From Paenibacillus taichungensis (GTDB lineage: Bacteria; Bacillota; Bacilli; Paenibacillales; Paenibacillaceae), in the NCBI RefSeq assembly GCF_013359905.1, contig NZ_JABMCC010000106.1, positions 124,001-188,000 of the forward strand: a stretch of DNA of 64,000 bases, read 5' to 3'. Below are positions 63,344-64,000 of the stretch, piece after piece. Position 1 is the stretch's first letter, and every line of letters begins with the position of its first letter. The position numbers were made by a program, and so were the translations under genes. The notes under the pieces are model-generated. The model saw only the letters and a program-made list of their open reading frames with translations. It was not told the DNA's origin and did not search any database.

Positions 63344-63377
63344 ATGAGCCCAAAGGATATTTATCCTTCAGGCTCAT
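63344..63377. terminator. Terminator between convergent genes
   Basis: ATGAGCC and GGCTCAT with inner AAGGATA/TATCCTT form a long stem; the minus strand then has TTTTGAATT. Confidence 0.7.
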
Positions 63378-63399
63378 GACGGATTCATTTTTACTGTTA

Positions 63400-63843
63400 T
63401 TAAAAATCATGCACCGTCACACAGAGCTGAATGACAATTCCGAACGGATCACGGACAATTCCATACCCCGGACTAAACTCGTTTTGTTCATAAGGCACCA
63501 GCACCTTAACCTGCTCATGTTGTACCAGCGAATTATACAGCTCTGTCATCGTACTTTTATCTTTCGATTGAATGCATAATGACGTGCTGTTTCCCAGCTG
63601 CCACGGTCGACCCGTATCCATTTCTTCCTCAGCAATCATCAATTTGTTTACCCCGATCTGGAGTACCGAATGTGTAATATATTCATCCTGCCCTTCAGGA
63701 TACTCAAACCCTGGATTCATTTCCTTCATCTCTTTGTAATTTTTCTTGAATAACACATTAGCCCCCAGGTACTTCTCATAAAAAGCAATGGCTGCCGCAG
63801 CATCACCATTCATCGACAGAAACGGGATCACTTCAAAATTCAT
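63400..63843 (-). CDS. VOC-family (PhnB-like) protein
   Basis: This 147-residue protein has the glyoxalase/VOC fold of the PhnB group: FLSMNGDAAAAIAFYEKYLGANV at the start and GYGIVRDPFGIVIQL at the end. Members include glyoxalases, dioxygenases and bleomycin-binding proteins; nothing here picks one. AAGGAGG lies 8 bases before the ATG. It is divergent from the partial YafY/WYL-type regulator gene at the window's edge, which may control it. Confidence 0.85.
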   Translation of the reverse strand: MNFEVIPFLSMNGDAAAAIAFYEKYLGANVLFKKNYKEMKEMNPGFEYPEGQDEYITHSVLQIGVNKLMIAEEEMDTGRPWQLGNSTSLCIQSKDKSTMTELYNSLVQHEQVKVLVPYEQNEFSPGYGIVRDPFGIVIQLCVTVHDF

Positions 63844-63861
63844 CTGTATTGCCTCCTTCGT

Positions 63862-63889
63862 TTGATTGGATTACACTGTTTACTATAAC
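63862..63889 (+). promoter_or_regulatory. Promoter of the partial regulator gene
   Basis: TTGATT (63862-63867), 16 bases, TATAAC (63884-63889). Confidence 0.5.
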
Positions 63890-63931
63890 GAATAAAGGTG
63901 CCAATCTCTGGCACCATTGAGAGGTTCTATT

Positions 63932-64000
63932 ATGAAAAAATCGGAACGAATGAACCAGATGCTGCGCTTTATCAATCAAAAACAGCACTTCACCCTGCAA
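63932..64000 (+). CDS. Helix-turn-helix regulator of the YafY/DeoR type, 3' truncated
   Basis: Only 23 residues are inside the window (MKKSERMNQMLRFINQ...). The N-terminal pattern K-S-E-R-x-N-x-[IM]-L-x-[FL]-I matches the first helix of HTH_11/WYL regulators such as YafY. GAGAGG lies about 7 bases before the ATG. It is divergent from the VOC gene. The effector domain is outside the window. Confidence 0.6.
   Translation, partial: MKKSERMNQMLRFINQKQHFTLQ

Noticed and set aside
1..64000. CRISPR arrays, tRNA or rRNA genes, insertion sequences, prophage
   Set aside because: No regularly spaced repeats, cloverleaf-like sequences, transposases or phage structural genes were noticed on reading through.

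Overview
The window is a 64 kb chromosomal stretch of an endospore-forming Firmicute, most likely Paenibacillus. The evidence is a tricistronic GerA-type germinant receptor operon, a Spo0E-like phosphatase, YesM/YesN two-component pairs beside sugar ABC importers, Shine-Dalgarno sites near the GGAGG consensus, several TTG and GTG starts, secreted 'copper amine oxidase-like' domain proteins, and moderate GC. I found no rRNA, tRNA, CRISPR array, insertion sequence or prophage. All genes look intact except those cut at the two window edges.

Layout. 1-0.95 kb: 3' end of a CPA2 antiporter. 1-4.6 kb: a minus-strand operon of response regulator, sensor kinase, phosphatidylserine synthase and DedA protein. 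4.8-5.6 kb: pyridoxine kinase with its own promoter. 5.7-9.1 kb: a two-component system with an ABC-2 exporter. 9.3-13.8 kb: a DegV protein, a three-gene ABC-2 exporter and an aspartoacylase-like metalloenzyme. 13.9-15.9 kb: a MerR regulator and a membrane-anchored hydrolase behind a near-ideal MerR operator. 16-21.7 kb: a YtkA-like lipoprotein with BdbC, then two secreted proteins with internal domain duplications, and small membrane proteins. 21.8-24.6 kb: two genes of unknown function. 24.9-32.1 kb: YesMN, a solute-binding lipoprotein and two divergent permeases of an oligosaccharide importer. 32.2-36.3 kb: a Spo0E-like gene, a WYL regulator with two degenerate peptidase-fold paralogues, a zinc-ribbon gene and an ArsR regulator. 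36.5-40.6 kb: two MFS exporters, a SnoaL-like protein and an Rrf2 regulator. 40.7-46.7 kb: two AraC-controlled sugar or polyol oxidoreductase units facing each other. 46.9-52.4 kb: a two-component system with an FtsX-type ABC transporter. 52.4-56.5 kb: the GerA-type operon. 56.6-57.5 kb: a soluble PAS chemoreceptor. 57.9-63.3 kb: an RpiR regulator, a complete ECF transporter and a PHP hydrolase. 63.4-64 kb: a VOC protein and the start of a YafY/WYL-type regulator.

Most genes form small regulator-plus-effector modules for envelope stress, drug efflux and carbohydrate uptake, each closed by a recognisable Rho-independent terminator. The modules whose job is least clear are the WYL/peptidase-fold operon (32.5-35.6 kb), the RpiR-ECF-PHP cluster (57.8-63.3 kb), the uncharacterised pair at 21.8-24.6 kb, and the coupling of a two-component system to pssA-dedA (1.1-4.6 kb). 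All assignments come from reading motifs by eye. No database search was run.
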